Shown: positions 8,777-18,108 of the stretch, one piece after another
Numbering within the stretch: position 1 is the stretch's first letter
Layout: each line of letters starts with the position of its first letter
NCBI RefSeq assembly: GCF_000723165.1
Contig: NZ_HG322949.1
Span: 4,547,222-4,611,221 of the forward strand
DNA from: Janthinobacterium agaricidamnosum NBRC 102515 = DSM 9628
GTDB lineage: Bacteria; Pseudomonadota; Gammaproteobacteria; Burkholderiales; Burkholderiaceae_D
DNA: 64,000 nt
Direction: 5' to 3'
The notes under the pieces: generated by a model
The model's input: the letters and a program-made list of their open reading frames with translations, nothing else
Told to the model about the DNA's origin: nothing
Database searches by the model: none
Program-made: the position numbers and the translations under genes

Positions 8777-9073
8777 CTATTCCTGTCCGGGCCGGTCTTC
8801 CCGGTCGAACAGGAATTGTCCCTGGCGGGCGTCGCAATCGGCGCCGATCTTGCGCAAGATCGACTTGCTGTGGCGCCGTCCGGCAGCGGCGCCGGATATG
8901 CCGGCCGCCCGCTCCACATCCATCTTGATCGCCAGCATTTGTTCACTCTTGGCCAACCTGACCAGGCCATGCAGGGTTTGCGACAAGATATGCTGTTCGC
9001 GTGGGCCGGCCGGCGAAATAACGGTGTCGGCAATGATCTGGGCTATCATGTTTTCACTTGTTTTTATCAGCAT
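8777..9073 (-). CDS. Small hypothetical protein
   Basis: The 98-residue reading frame starts ATG at 9073 behind a good GGGAAG site. The N-terminal half is helical (MIAQIIADTVISPAG, LSQTLHGLVRLAKSEQMLAI). The C-terminal half is basic with ILRKIGADCDARQGQFLFD. There is no signal peptide or membrane segment and I do not recognise a family. A longer start at 9151 lacks a ribosome-binding site. It converges with the VanZ-like gene. Confidence 0.5.
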   Translation of the reverse strand: MLIKTSENMIAQIIADTVISPAGPREQHILSQTLHGLVRLAKSEQMLAIKMDVERAAGISGAAAGRRHSKSILRKIGADCDARQGQFLFDREDRPGQE

Positions 9074-9318
9074 TTTTCTTCCCGGAAATATCCAAAAATC
9101 AAAATAGTACGCCGCTTTGCCATGCCGCTGCTGATGCGCATCAAGGACCAAGCAAGCGCCATTTGATAACGAACAGCAAGCAAGTGTTTATACCAAACCC
9201 GCCTTACCGCACTCTTGATAAAGCTCAATTCAAAATAACAATAGAGCGAACCTACAGCGCCAGGCGCACTCTTACATGAGTAATAGACGCCCGGACAAAT
9301 TCAAATCAGGAGAACATA

Positions 9319-9906
9319 ATGAAAGCGAAAAAGTATACGGTAGCGGCAGGTTTGATGTGTCTAGCGCTTGGCGCTTGCAGCGATATGGGCTTTAACAGTC
9401 GCAGCACTACCAGCACCAGCGGCAGCACGATGAACGACCAGGGCGAGCGTTATGACGCCAGCGCCGGTCCCGGCTCCGGCGCCGTGGCGGCGGCCACGGC
9501 CAACCGTAGCGGCACCAGCAGCGGCACCAGCAGCGCCAATTCCGGCGACAGCATGACTGGCGGCACAAGTTCAACAACTGGCGCCAGCAGCATGGCCAAT
9601 CCCACTGCCAGCACCAGCTCGGCCACCGACACCGGTCTATCGTCGGCGTCGACCATGTATGGCGTGGTGGCGACCATCGATAACGTGCCCCGTTCGCAGG
9701 CCGGCGACATGACGTCCAGTTCGGGCGCCACGCAATCGGGAACGTCCGGCACTTCGGGTTCCACCGGTTCGGCCAACGACATGGTGTACCGCATCAACGT
9801 GCGCCTGGACGACGGCAGCAGCCGTTCGGTCTACCAGGAAACACAACCAAGCTATCAGATCGGTGACCGGGTACGCTTGTCGAACGGCGCGCTGCAACGC
9901 TATTAA
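9319..9906 (+). CDS. Ser/Thr/Gly-rich lipoprotein
   Basis: The 195-residue protein has a lipoprotein signal peptide ending in LALGAC (lipidated Cys about residue 20), a ~110-residue low-complexity Ser/Thr/Gly linker, and a short C-terminal domain (MVYRINVRLDDGSSRSVYQ to DRVRLSNGALQRY). That domain resembles the beta-rich tail of SlyB/Pcp-like outer-membrane lipoproteins, but without their glycine-zipper segment. AGGAGA precedes the ATG. Function is unknown; an envelope location is well supported. Confidence 0.75.
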   Translation: MKAKKYTVAAGLMCLALGACSDMGFNSRSTTSTSGSTMNDQGERYDASAGPGSGAVAAATANRSGTSSGTSSANSGDSMTGGTSSTTGASSMANPTASTSSATDTGLSSASTMYGVVATIDNVPRSQAGDMTSSSGATQSGTSGTSGSTGSANDMVYRINVRLDDGSSRSVYQETQPSYQIGDRVRLSNGALQRY

Positions 9907-9922
9907 TTCTGTACACCATCCA

Positions 9923-9963
9923 TAGCGGGCCCAGGTCCATGACCGGGGTCCGCTACTTTTTTC
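9923..9963 (+). terminator. Terminator of the lipoprotein gene
   Basis: TAGCGG-CCC and GGG-CCGCTA arms (about 9923-9955) are followed by CTTTTTTCCC. Confidence 0.65.
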
Positions 9964-9965
9964 CC

Positions 9966-12900
9966 TTATTCAGCCACCGCATTTCTCGATACGCCCGCCA
10001 CTTGCGCCATCACCGCTTGCGCCGCTTTCTTGCCGGCGATAAAGGCGTGGTCCGAGTTGTAATATTCCCACTCGCTATAACGTCCGGCCAGCGTGATGTC
10101 GTGTCTCGCCAGCCATGCCTTCACCAAGGCGACATTGGACGCGCGCGCATGGTCGTACAAGACGTAGGCATACGGCATGTCGACCTGGTTCGCCGTCAGC
10201 ACCACGTCATCGGGCCGCAACATGCCGACTTCGATGCAATCGGCGACACAACGGTCGATCAGCGCCTGGCCGGTCAACGGCAGCGGCTTGGTCGGCGAAT
10301 ATGAAATTTCGCACGTCAAGCCAAAACCGCCGGGCGGATTGCAATCGGGGCTGGCATTTCCCTGCACGAAAATACGGTGGAAAATAGTCTGTTCGGGGTA
10401 ATACACCCAATGTTTTTCCGTCACATCTTCACGGCCGATGCCCAGGTTCACACAGCGCACCGACACATGCCGCAAGCCGCGCGCGGCCAGCCGCACGTCA
10501 AGCGGCGCCTGCTCGCCGATCAGCCGTATCAATTCCGGCAGCGGCATGGTGCTGATCAAATGCTGGTAGCGAAAACGGCGGCCATCGGCCAGCGCCAGCA
10601 CATGCTGGTCGGGCAGCAATTGCACCACGTCGGCGTTGACTTCCAGCTGGCCCTTGATGTGCGGCAAGAAGCCATTCATCAAGGACTGGAAACCGCCTTG
10701 CAAAGGATAAGCAAAGCGCGCATTCGGCCCCATCGGCCGCGCCACCGGCTGCAACGCGCCATCGATGATTTCTTCCAGGTCCGGCAAGGGCACGCGTCCG
10801 CCCAGCCACGACGTTTCCATGTCGCTCAACGGCACGGTCCATAATTTCTTGTTGTATGGAATCGCGAAATGCTTGGCGATGCCGGCGCCCCACACCTGGT
10901 AAATGAATTCCTCGAAATTGGCGGCGTCCCGCTTCAACGGTGCAATGCTGCCAATACCGCCACCAGCGGCGCCATTGGCGATGCCGGCAGTGCCGTCGGC
11001 GCAGCAATCCTCGACCGGGGTAACACATGCGCTGGCCTGATTGGCTGCCGGCGCGGCGTGTCCATAACGTGCTTGCATGGCGCCAACGATGCATTCCTTG
11101 ATGACGGCCGGAGGCAAGCCGAACAAGGCGCCCTGGAAAGGATAGCGGGTGTACACCTGCTTGCTGTAGACCCAGGCTTCGCGGTTTTGCCAATGGATGT
11201 TCGCACCCAGCAATACGCGGTATAAATTGAGCACATACGCATCGTTGGAAAACATGATGTGGCCGGCGTAATCGAAGGTAAAACCCTGGTCGCGCACCGA
11301 GCGGCACCAGCCGCCGACGGTCGCATTTTTTTCCAGCAGCAAGGTATCCGCGCCCAGATGATAGGCGGCGCTCAAGCCGGTCGGGCCGGCGCCGATGATT
11401 GCACATTGCACCGGTAACATGGCTGCCTGCGAGCGCAGCGGATTGACGTTGGCCGGCGTATCAAGCGCCGCCGTATCATTCGGCGCCAGGCTATCGGCAG
11501 GCTCGATCAGCAGCGGCTGCGCCGGGTCGGTCGCTTCCAGCAGCGCGTGCATTTGGCGCGCCGTCCGGTCCCAGGAAGTGGCGGCCAGCACCAGCGCCAT
11601 ATCGGCGACCATCGCCGCGCGCTGTGGCGGCGTCATGGCCAGCGCCTCTTCGCAGGCGCGCACAAAGTCGGCGGCCTCGTCGGCGATACGCACGATATGG
11701 CCATACGGCGCGGCCACGTCGGCAATCGAGGTGCTGACGATCGGCAATTGCGCAGCCATGTATTCCAGCACCTTGGTCGGGCTGATGAAACGGGTCGCAT
11801 CGTTCCTGGCAAACGGCAACAGACAGACATCCCAGCCAGCCAGGAAATGCGGCAGGGACTGGTATGGCTGCTGCCCCAGGTAATGGATGTTCTGGCGCTG
11901 CGGCAAACTGGCCGGATCGATTTTCAGCACCGGCCCGACCACCACGATTTGCCAGTGTGAATGGGCATCGGCCAGCGCCGCGATCAGCGACGCATCGAAG
12001 CGCTCGTCGATGACGCCGTAATAACCGAGCCGCGGGCGGCCGATATCCTGTTGCGCCGGATGATGGTTGTTGCGGTCCAGCGCCTGCTCGAAATGCACCA
12101 CGTCGACGCTGCTCGAAAAACAATGCGCATTGGTATGACGTGTGCGCTTTGCTTCATACAAACTGGGGCCGCCGGCAAACACCAGGTCGGCGCGGGCCAG
12201 CAAGGCCGTCTCGCGCTGCAACACCTGTTTCGGCGCATTCTTGAATGCCGATAATTCATCCATGCAATCGTAGACCACCAGACCGGCATGCAAGCCTGGC
12301 AGCAGCGGCAGCGCCATCGGCGTATAAAACCAGACGATCGGATCCAGTGCCGGCGTTATCTGCAGCAACAACGGTTGCAGCGCCGCCAACTGGTCGTCAT
12401 GGAAACCGGCCGCCTGCACCGGCGTGCGCGGCAGGCATACCGTCACATTCGGCGCCGGGGTCGATAATTCCAGCCGCGCCGGCCCCTCGTCGAACAGCGG
12501 TTCCTCGACAAACACCACATGATAAAACTGCGCCAGCCGCGACAGCAATTGCTGCGGCCTTTGGTAGACAAAATTCCAGCGTAGATGCGAGAAAACAATA
12601 ATCGTCCTCATGCCAGCTCCTCCCCGCCCCGATGGCGCATACAGTGAACAAAGATGGGCCGTCAGGCTTTGTGCCTGGCGCAATCCCATCGCATACGGCG
12701 CGGACAAATTGCGCTGCAATCCATCCGGCGCGCCCAGACCGACATCCCACAAACCGCTGTGATGCCAGAAATTCGGATCTTCCCAATCCGGCCGGTCGAT
12801 CACCGGATAAATGCAGATGCCGCGCAAGTCGGTGCCGTGCTGCATCGCCAGCGCCGCCTGCTCCGCCATTTCGCGTATCCACACACCGCGCCCGCTGCCG

Positions 12901-13802
12901 ACATGGCTGGTTTCGGCCAGCAGCAGCGGCCGCTGATAACGCTCGAACACTTCCTTCTGCAACACATGCAGCGGCAACCGGCGCGCATCGCCCAAGTGCC
13001 ACCACAGGCGCAGATTGCTGCCGCTTTCCCATTGGTTGCTGTGGTAATAGTTCAGGCCGATCAAGTCCAGATAGCGCTCCGCCCCGCCCAGTTCCGGCTC
13101 GATGCGGCCGCACAGCATGTCCCACGCTTCGAATTGCGCTTCGCGCCACACGTGGGCGCTGTTATCCCAGGCTGGATTATCCGGCGGCGCGATGACATGG
13201 ATCAGCGGGTCGCATTGCAAGATGCGCGCTTGTGGATGGACTTGCCAGATCGCGTCGCAGCCGGCAATGGTGGCGCGCACCAGTTGCCGCTTGCCGTGAT
13301 GGCCGGGATGCTCGTGATCCATGTTCAGGCAGCGAAACATATGCACCGACAAACCCCAACTGGTGAACGAGATTTCATTGATCGGCGAATAGATCGGCGC
13401 CGCGCCGGAAAACGGCGCCAGGTACTCGGCGGCGGCGCGGCAAAAGCGCGCGAAGCGGGGCGCGAATTGTGGCGAGAACAGGTCTACGTCATCCGGCCAG
13501 CCATAGTGGCAAAAGGTCCAGCAGATTTGCAGCCCCAGGTCGCGGGCGATGCTCGCGCGCTGCCGCAACGACGAAAAATCGAAACGGCCGTCACGCTCGG
13601 CCAGCCGCCAGCCTATGCTTTCGCGCACCGTGCGGATGCCGAACTGATGCAGCAGCGCATAATCTTCGGCCACACGGTCCAGGTGGCCGGTGGTCCGGTT
13701 CATGTCCAGCGCCAATCCCGCATGGGTGACATGGTCGGCGCCTTCGTATCCGGCTTGCCAGTACGACAGAAAAGGCGCGGCCGCGTTATCGTCGTCAGCC
13801 AT
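9966..13802 (-). CDS. Trifunctional fusion: GH1-like hydrolase + glycosyltransferase + UGM-like FAD enzyme
   Basis: One continuous 1278-codon frame carries three domains. Residues ~1-390 form a TIM-barrel like glycoside hydrolase family 1, with the acid/base Glu in SPINEIS and the nucleophile Glu in LLAETS. Residues ~398-785 form a GT-B glycosyltransferase beginning IIVFSHLRWNFVYQRPQQLL, with a donor-site SPTKVLEYMAAQLPIVST. Residues ~797-1278 form an FAD-binding domain (IGAGPTGLSAAYHL, EKNATVGGWCRS) resembling UDP-galactopyranose mutase/amine oxidase enzymes. In related bacteria I expect these as separate adjacent genes. Met398 is preceded by GGAGGAG, so the glycosyltransferase part may also be started internally. 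It lies downstream of galT-galK-GH2, which suggests synthesis of a galactose-containing surface glycan; that role is inference. Confidence 0.85.
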   Translation of the reverse strand: MADDDNAAAPFLSYWQAGYEGADHVTHAGLALDMNRTTGHLDRVAEDYALLHQFGIRTVRESIGWRLAERDGRFDFSSLRQRASIARDLGLQICWTFCHYGWPDDVDLFSPQFAPRFARFCRAAAEYLAPFSGAAPIYSPINEISFTSWGLSVHMFRCLNMDHEHPGHHGKRQLVRATIAGCDAIWQVHPQARILQCDPLIHVIAPPDNPAWDNSAHVWREAQFEAWDMLCGRIEPELGGAERYLDLIGLNYYHSNQWESGSNLRLWWHLGDARRLPLHVLQKEVFERYQRPLLLAETSHVGSGRGVWIREMAEQAALAMQHGTDLRGICIYPVIDRPDWEDPNFWHHSGLWDVGLGAPDGLQRNLSAPYAMGLRQAQSLTAHLCSLYAPSGRGGAGMRTIIVFSHLRWNFVYQRPQQLLSRLAQFYHVVFVEEPLFDEGPARLELSTPAPNVTVCLPRTPVQAAGFHDDQLAALQPLLLQITPALDPIVWFYTPMALPLLPGLHAGLVVYDCMDELSAFKNAPKQVLQRETALLARADLVFAGGPSLYEAKRTRHTNAHCFSSSVDVVHFEQALDRNNHHPAQQDIGRPRLGYYGVIDERFDASLIAALADAHSHWQIVVVGPVLKIDPASLPQRQNIHYLGQQPYQSLPHFLAGWDVCLLPFARNDATRFISPTKVLEYMAAQLPIVSTSIADVAAPYGHIVRIADEAADFVRACEEALAMTPPQRAAMVADMALVLAATSWDRTARQMHALLEATDPAQPLLIEPADSLAPNDTAALDTPANVNPLRSQAAMLPVQCAIIGAGPTGLSAAYHLGADTLLLEKNATVGGWCRSVRDQGFTFDYAGHIMFSNDAYVLNLYRVLLGANIHWQNREAWVYSKQVYTRYPFQGALFGLPPAVIKECIVGAMQARYGHAAPAANQASACVTPVEDCCADGTAGIANGAAGGGIGSIAPLKRDAANFEEFIYQVWGAGIAKHFAIPYNKKLWTVPLSDMETSWLGGRVPLPDLEEIIDGALQPVARPMGPNARFAYPLQGGFQSLMNGFLPHIKGQLEVNADVVQLLPDQHVLALADGRRFRYQHLISTMPLPELIRLIGEQAPLDVRLAARGLRHVSVRCVNLGIGREDVTEKHWVYYPEQTIFHRIFVQGNASPDCNPPGGFGLTCEISYSPTKPLPLTGQALIDRCVADCIEVGMLRPDDVVLTANQVDMPYAYVLYDHARASNVALVKAWLARHDITLAGRYSEWEYYNSDHAFIAGKKAAQAVMAQVAGVSRNAVAE

Positions 13803-13903
13803 AGGCTACTCCTCCTGCAACAGGATGTCGCATGACGTATTCCTCATCGTAAAACTGCGTGAACATTCGTGAAGAAATTGCTGAGGCCAGTGCAGTTTCC
13901 ACC

Positions 13904-15688
13904 TCAGTCGCTGCGGATATTGCGGGTCGCCGCGCTGATCAATTCCAGCGCGACTTTCGGCGTTCGGTCGGCCATCAACAAACCGTTCGCTTCCTGGAAA
14001 GTGTCGGCAAACTGGGTGTAGCAAAAGCCGCTGAATAATTGCGCCGTATTGACCACCGCCAGCAAGCGGCGATACAAGTCGAGGAAGGCCGCCTCGCTGC
14101 CGACCCGCGAATAGCCCCAGGTCCGGTCAGCATTCGCGTCATCGTTGCTGCTGAACGCGATGCCGCCGAATTCGGTCAGCACGATGGGCTGGCCGCGATG
14201 CGGAAAACCGTCCAGCGTCAGGATGCGCCCGCCGGGACGGCGCTGGTCGAACAGGATGTTGCGCGAACCTTCGGTGATCGCGTAACGGGCTTGCAATCGT
14301 TCCGGATCGCAATCGTAATCATGGATGCCGAGAATGTCGGTGGCCGATGCTTCCCAGCCATCGTTGCCGATCACCGGCCGGGTCGAATCGAGCGTGTGCG
14401 TCAAATGGTAAAGCGCCTCGACCGCGTTGCGGTGGGCCTGGATCGCCGTCAAATTCGGCACGCCCCACGATTCGTTGAACGGCACCCACACCAGCACGCA
14501 CGGGTGGCTGTAGTCGCGCTCGATCGCCTCGGTCCATTCGCGCACCATGCGGGTGATCGCCTTGCTGGAAAAACGGTAGGCCGACGGCATTTCTTCCCAC
14601 ACCAGCAAGCCCAGTTTGTCGGCCCAGTACAGATAGCGCGGGTTTTCGATTTTCTGGTGCTTGCGCACGCCGTTAAAACCCATCGCCTTGGCCAGTTCGA
14701 CATCGGTGCGCAGCGCGTCGTCGGACGGCGCGGTCAGCAAGGTGTCGGGCCAATACCCCTGGTCCAGCACCAGCCGCAACGGATACGGCCGGCCATTGAG
14801 CATGAAGCGGTCGCGATTGATCGCCACCGAACGCATCGCGGTGTACGACGACACCGTATCGAGCACCTTGTCGCCATGGCGCAAGGTCAGCACCGCATCG
14901 AGCAAGGTCGGACGTTCCGGACTCCATAGCAACTCGTTGCGGGTATCGTCGATGCCGGGATCCGACAAGGCGATCTTGCGGTTCGCCTCATGGTCCAGCA
15001 TCGCATAGCGGTCGTCGGCCAGCAAGGTGTCGCCATGCCAGATACGCACTTCGACGCTCAGGTCATGCGCGATATCGCCGGCGGCAAATACCTCGCAGGC
15101 AATTTCATATCCCTCGAACAAGGGCGTCCAGCGCAGCTTCTGGATATAGGTCGAGGCGACATTTTCCAGCCACACGGTTTGCCAGATGCCGGTGGTGCGC
15201 GGATACCAGATCGAATGCGGTTGCAACTGCCAATCCTGCTTGCCGCGCGGCTTGGCCAGGTCGTGCGGATCGTCTTCGGCGTAGACGATGACGGTTTGCC
15301 GTCCGTCGCTGTTGAGCACGGCGCTGATGTCGCTCCAGAACGGCGTATGCCCGCCTTCGTGCTCGGCCACCAGCTGGCCGTTGACCCACACCTTGGCGGA
15401 ATAATCGACCGCGCCGAAATGCAGCAGAACCCGCCCGCCGCCGGCCTGCGCATCGAACTCGCGGCGATACCAGCACGCCTTGTGGAAACCGCGGTCGCCA
15501 ACGCCGCTCGCTTGCGATTCCGGCGGGAACGGCACCAGGATCGCATGGGTCCAGGTAGCGGGAAACGGCACCGGCCGTTCCGGCACGCTGACGTAGGCGC
15601 CATCGTCGAAAGCGAAATCCCAGCGGCCATTCAGCGACAACCATTGCTCGCGCACCAGTTGCGGACGGGGATAGGCAAAATCGGGCAT
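13904..15688 (-). CDS. Glycoside hydrolase family 2 (beta-galactosidase/beta-glucuronidase type)
   Basis: The 594-residue protein has a jelly-roll sugar-binding domain (about 1-175; GRWDFAFDD, CWYRREF), an immunoglobulin-like domain (about 180-270) and a TIM barrel. The barrel carries the acid/base Glu in PFNESWGVPN and the nucleophile Glu in VLTEFGG. There is no signal peptide, so it is cytoplasmic. The start at 15688 has GAGGAG just upstream and is preferred over 15715. It sits between galK and the GH1/GT fusion and probably releases galactose or a related sugar from an imported glycoside; the substrate is inferred. Confidence 0.88.
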   Translation of the reverse strand: MPDFAYPRPQLVREQWLSLNGRWDFAFDDGAYVSVPERPVPFPATWTHAILVPFPPESQASGVGDRGFHKACWYRREFDAQAGGGRVLLHFGAVDYSAKVWVNGQLVAEHEGGHTPFWSDISAVLNSDGRQTVIVYAEDDPHDLAKPRGKQDWQLQPHSIWYPRTTGIWQTVWLENVASTYIQKLRWTPLFEGYEIACEVFAAGDIAHDLSVEVRIWHGDTLLADDRYAMLDHEANRKIALSDPGIDDTRNELLWSPERPTLLDAVLTLRHGDKVLDTVSSYTAMRSVAINRDRFMLNGRPYPLRLVLDQGYWPDTLLTAPSDDALRTDVELAKAMGFNGVRKHQKIENPRYLYWADKLGLLVWEEMPSAYRFSSKAITRMVREWTEAIERDYSHPCVLVWVPFNESWGVPNLTAIQAHRNAVEALYHLTHTLDSTRPVIGNDGWEASATDILGIHDYDCDPERLQARYAITEGSRNILFDQRRPGGRILTLDGFPHRGQPIVLTEFGGIAFSSNDDANADRTWGYSRVGSEAAFLDLYRRLLAVVNTAQLFSGFCYTQFADTFQEANGLLMADRTPKVALELISAATRNIRSD

Positions 15689-15889
15689 TGGCTCCTCATG
15701 AATAAATGGCGGCACTTATCCATTGGAGTCAGGCGGGCCAGTCCGGTTCAAGCGGACTGCGAATAGCTTGAAGTTACGCAAACAGGACCGTTTTATGTGA
15801 GCATGGTGGCCAACAGTGGCCAGCAATCGTGCCGACCTGTATGCCAAGGGCGGTTCGGCTGCTTCGACCGCACGCAGGAAATGGTCAAA

Positions 15890-16969
15890 TCAGTGTACCG
15901 GCTGCAGCGGTATCAGCAGTCGCGCGCGGCGCGCGCCTATCGTATTAAAGCGCCGCACCACTTCGCTGCCGATGGCCTGTTCGCTGCCGCTCCGGCACAG
16001 CGCCACGCAGGCGCCGCCGAAACCGGCGCCGGTCAGGCGCGCGCCATACACATCGGCGTGTCCGCGCAGCAAGGTGGTCAATTCATCGAGCTCGGGTATC
16101 GACACTTCGAAATCGTCGCGCAGGCTGGCGTGCGACAAGCTCATCAGGCGGCCGAAACTTTCCGCGCCAGCCTGCGTAAATGCGCGCAGCACGCGCAGGT
16201 TTTCGCTGACCACGTGGCGTGCCCGCTTACGCAAGGGCAGCGGTAAGTTTTCCACCAGCGCCATGTCATTGATGTCGCGCAGGGCCGGCACGCCGAGCCG
16301 CCGTGCCGCCTCCTCGCATTCGCGGCGGCGCAGGTTATAGTCGCTGCCGGCCAGGTGGCGCACCACGCCGCTATCGATGACCACCAGCGCACTGCCCGCC
16401 GGCAAAGGCAGCAATTCATGTTGCAGGCTGCGCGCATCGAGCAGCAACATATGGCCGCTGTCGGCCAGGCTGGACGCCATCTGGTCCATCACGCCACAAT
16501 TGACTTGCGCATAACGGATCTCGGCTTGCTGGCCGATCAGCGCCAGCGCCACATCGTCGAGCGGCAAGGAGAGCAGCGTGCGCAGCGCGCGCAAGGTGGC
16601 GATTTCCAGCGCCGCGCTGCTCGACAGGCCGACCCCGGCCGGTACGTCGGAGCGGATATAGACGCGCAACGGCGGCACGCTGAAGGCGCGCAATTCCAGC
16701 ACGCGTATGCAACCTTCGACATAACGGCCGAAACCTGGCGGCGCGGCGGCGTGGCGCACAAAGCGCACTGTCTGGTCCAGCGTTGCCGAATAGAATTGAT
16801 GATGGTCGTCACTGGCAATCGACAGCGCCACTTCGGTGCGTTGCGGAGTGGCGGTCGGCAGCATGAAGCCATCGTTATAGTCGGTGTGTTCACCCAGCAA
16901 ATTGATGCGTCCCGGCGCAGAGGCCAGCACTGCCGGCGGGCCGGCGAAATAATCTTCCAGCGCAATCAT
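15890..16969 (-). CDS. galK: Galactokinase
   Basis: The 359-residue GHMP kinase carries the galactokinase signature GRINLLGEHTDYNDGF, the ATP loop PAGVGLSSSAAL and the C-terminal GAGFGGACVAL. It phosphorylates galactose at C1. The ATG at 16969 overlaps the TGA of the preceding M24 gene (ATGA) and has CTGGAG upstream; the alternative start at 16984 lies inside that gene. It is the third gene of the galT-M24-galK operon. Confidence 0.95.
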   Translation of the reverse strand: MIALEDYFAGPPAVLASAPGRINLLGEHTDYNDGFMLPTATPQRTEVALSIASDDHHQFYSATLDQTVRFVRHAAAPPGFGRYVEGCIRVLELRAFSVPPLRVYIRSDVPAGVGLSSSAALEIATLRALRTLLSLPLDDVALALIGQQAEIRYAQVNCGVMDQMASSLADSGHMLLLDARSLQHELLPLPAGSALVVIDSGVVRHLAGSDYNLRRRECEEAARRLGVPALRDINDMALVENLPLPLRKRARHVVSENLRVLRAFTQAGAESFGRLMSLSHASLRDDFEVSIPELDELTTLLRGHADVYGARLTGAGFGGACVALCRSGSEQAIGSEVVRRFNTIGARRARLLIPLQPVH

Positions 16970-18108
16970 GGCAACTCCAGGCATAAGGGCCGGCTGCGTC
17001 CCGCCACCTGCACCGACGGCCAGCGCGCATCGAAGGTCAGGTTTTCCAGCTGATCGTCGTGCAGCAAAAACGTGTCTTCGATGCGGATGCCGGCCAGGCT
17101 CGGATTGACGGCCAGCGCCATGCCGCTTTTCAATCCGATCTCGGTATGCGCGGTGGCCGGCAAGTCGCGCGCCCGGTAGCCGGTCAGGCCGCCCTGCTGA
17201 TGGGCGTGAATCGCATCGGGCTGGCCGGCATACGCATAGGCGCTGTCGAGTGCGTGATACACCATCGACAAGGGCCGGCCCGCTTCGCAGGCGTCCAGCG
17301 CCACGGCTTCGATCGCCATGACGCGGATTTCATCCTGTACCCGCACCTGCTCCGACTCGTCGTCATGCGCCGCGTGGCCGGCCTGGCGGAAGCGCACCAA
17401 ACGGCTCAGGCTGGCGTGCAAGCCGAAACGGCGCGCGCACAGCACCAGCATCGCGCGCCGCCCAAGCGGCGCGATGCCGGGCAGCGGATGGGCATAACGC
17501 GGCAGCCGCGCGGCGCCGGCGGCCAGCACCAGCACCGGCTGCAAGCCGCGCGACCATAGCGCATGCGCGGCGGCGCCGGCCAGCTCATACTCGGTCCAGC
17601 CGGGCCGCGCGGCGCGCAAGGTTTCGCCGATCGCCGCGGCCGCCAGCCGTCCGACCTGGCGGTAGCGTTCCTGTTCGGACGCCAGCAATACCAGCCGTTC
17701 TTCGCGCGCCGCCACCGGCAAGCCTTGTTCGGCGCCCGCCGCGAGATGGCACACGGCCGGGCAATCGCTCAAGACCGGCTTGCCGGCCGCCGCGTGGTGC
17801 ACAAAATGTTCGCGCAATTCATGCTGCGCCCATGGCGCCAGTTGCCAGGTCCATTCGCCCGCCACCTCTTCATCGCGCAAGCGGGCCGCCTCGGCGTCAT
17901 CGGTCAGGATATAGGCCGCGTCCGGCGTGACCAGCACTTCGGCCACGCCCGCGTCCGCGCTCAGCATCACCGTGTTCGAGGCGCCCGCCGTGGCCCAGGC
18001 GAACCAGCCGGCGCCGCGCAAGCGCACCGCGCCGGCGCCATACTGCTCCAGCCAGCCGCGCATGCGGGCCAGCTTGTGGCGGATTTCCTGTGTCGCGAGC
18101 CGGCTCAT
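16966..18108 (-). CDS. M24 peptidase-like protein, metal site apparently degenerate
   Basis: The 380-residue protein has the two-domain creatinase/prolidase layout: an N-terminal domain to about 150 and a pita-bread domain from EQERYRQVGRLAAAAIGETL onward. The usual metal ligands are not evident. The D-x-x-x-Y...D-x-T-R stretch is replaced by LVLCARRFGLHASLSRLVRF, and the HGxG region reads HQQGGLTGYRARD. Only the last Glu (IEDTFLLHDD) is clearly kept. Its start overlaps the galT stop (ATGA) and its stop overlaps the galK start (ATGA), so it is firmly embedded in the operon. It may be a binding or regulatory pseudoenzyme; function is unknown. Confidence 0.75.
   Translation of the reverse strand: MSRLATQEIRHKLARMRGWLEQYGAGAVRLRGAGWFAWATAGASNTVMLSADAGVAEVLVTPDAAYILTDDAEAARLRDEEVAGEWTWQLAPWAQHELREHFVHHAAAGKPVLSDCPAVCHLAAGAEQGLPVAAREERLVLLASEQERYRQVGRLAAAAIGETLRAARPGWTEYELAGAAAHALWSRGLQPVLVLAAGAARLPRYAHPLPGIAPLGRRAMLVLCARRFGLHASLSRLVRFRQAGHAAHDDESEQVRVQDEIRVMAIEAVALDACEAGRPLSMVYHALDSAYAYAGQPDAIHAHQQGGLTGYRARDLPATAHTEIGLKSGMALAVNPSLAGIRIEDTFLLHDDQLENLTFDARWPSVQVAGRSRPLCLELP

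Noticed and set aside
12654..13835. 393-codon plus-strand frame
   Set aside because: Antisense to the GH1 part of the fusion gene, no recognisable domain, His/Arg/Gln-rich shadow composition.
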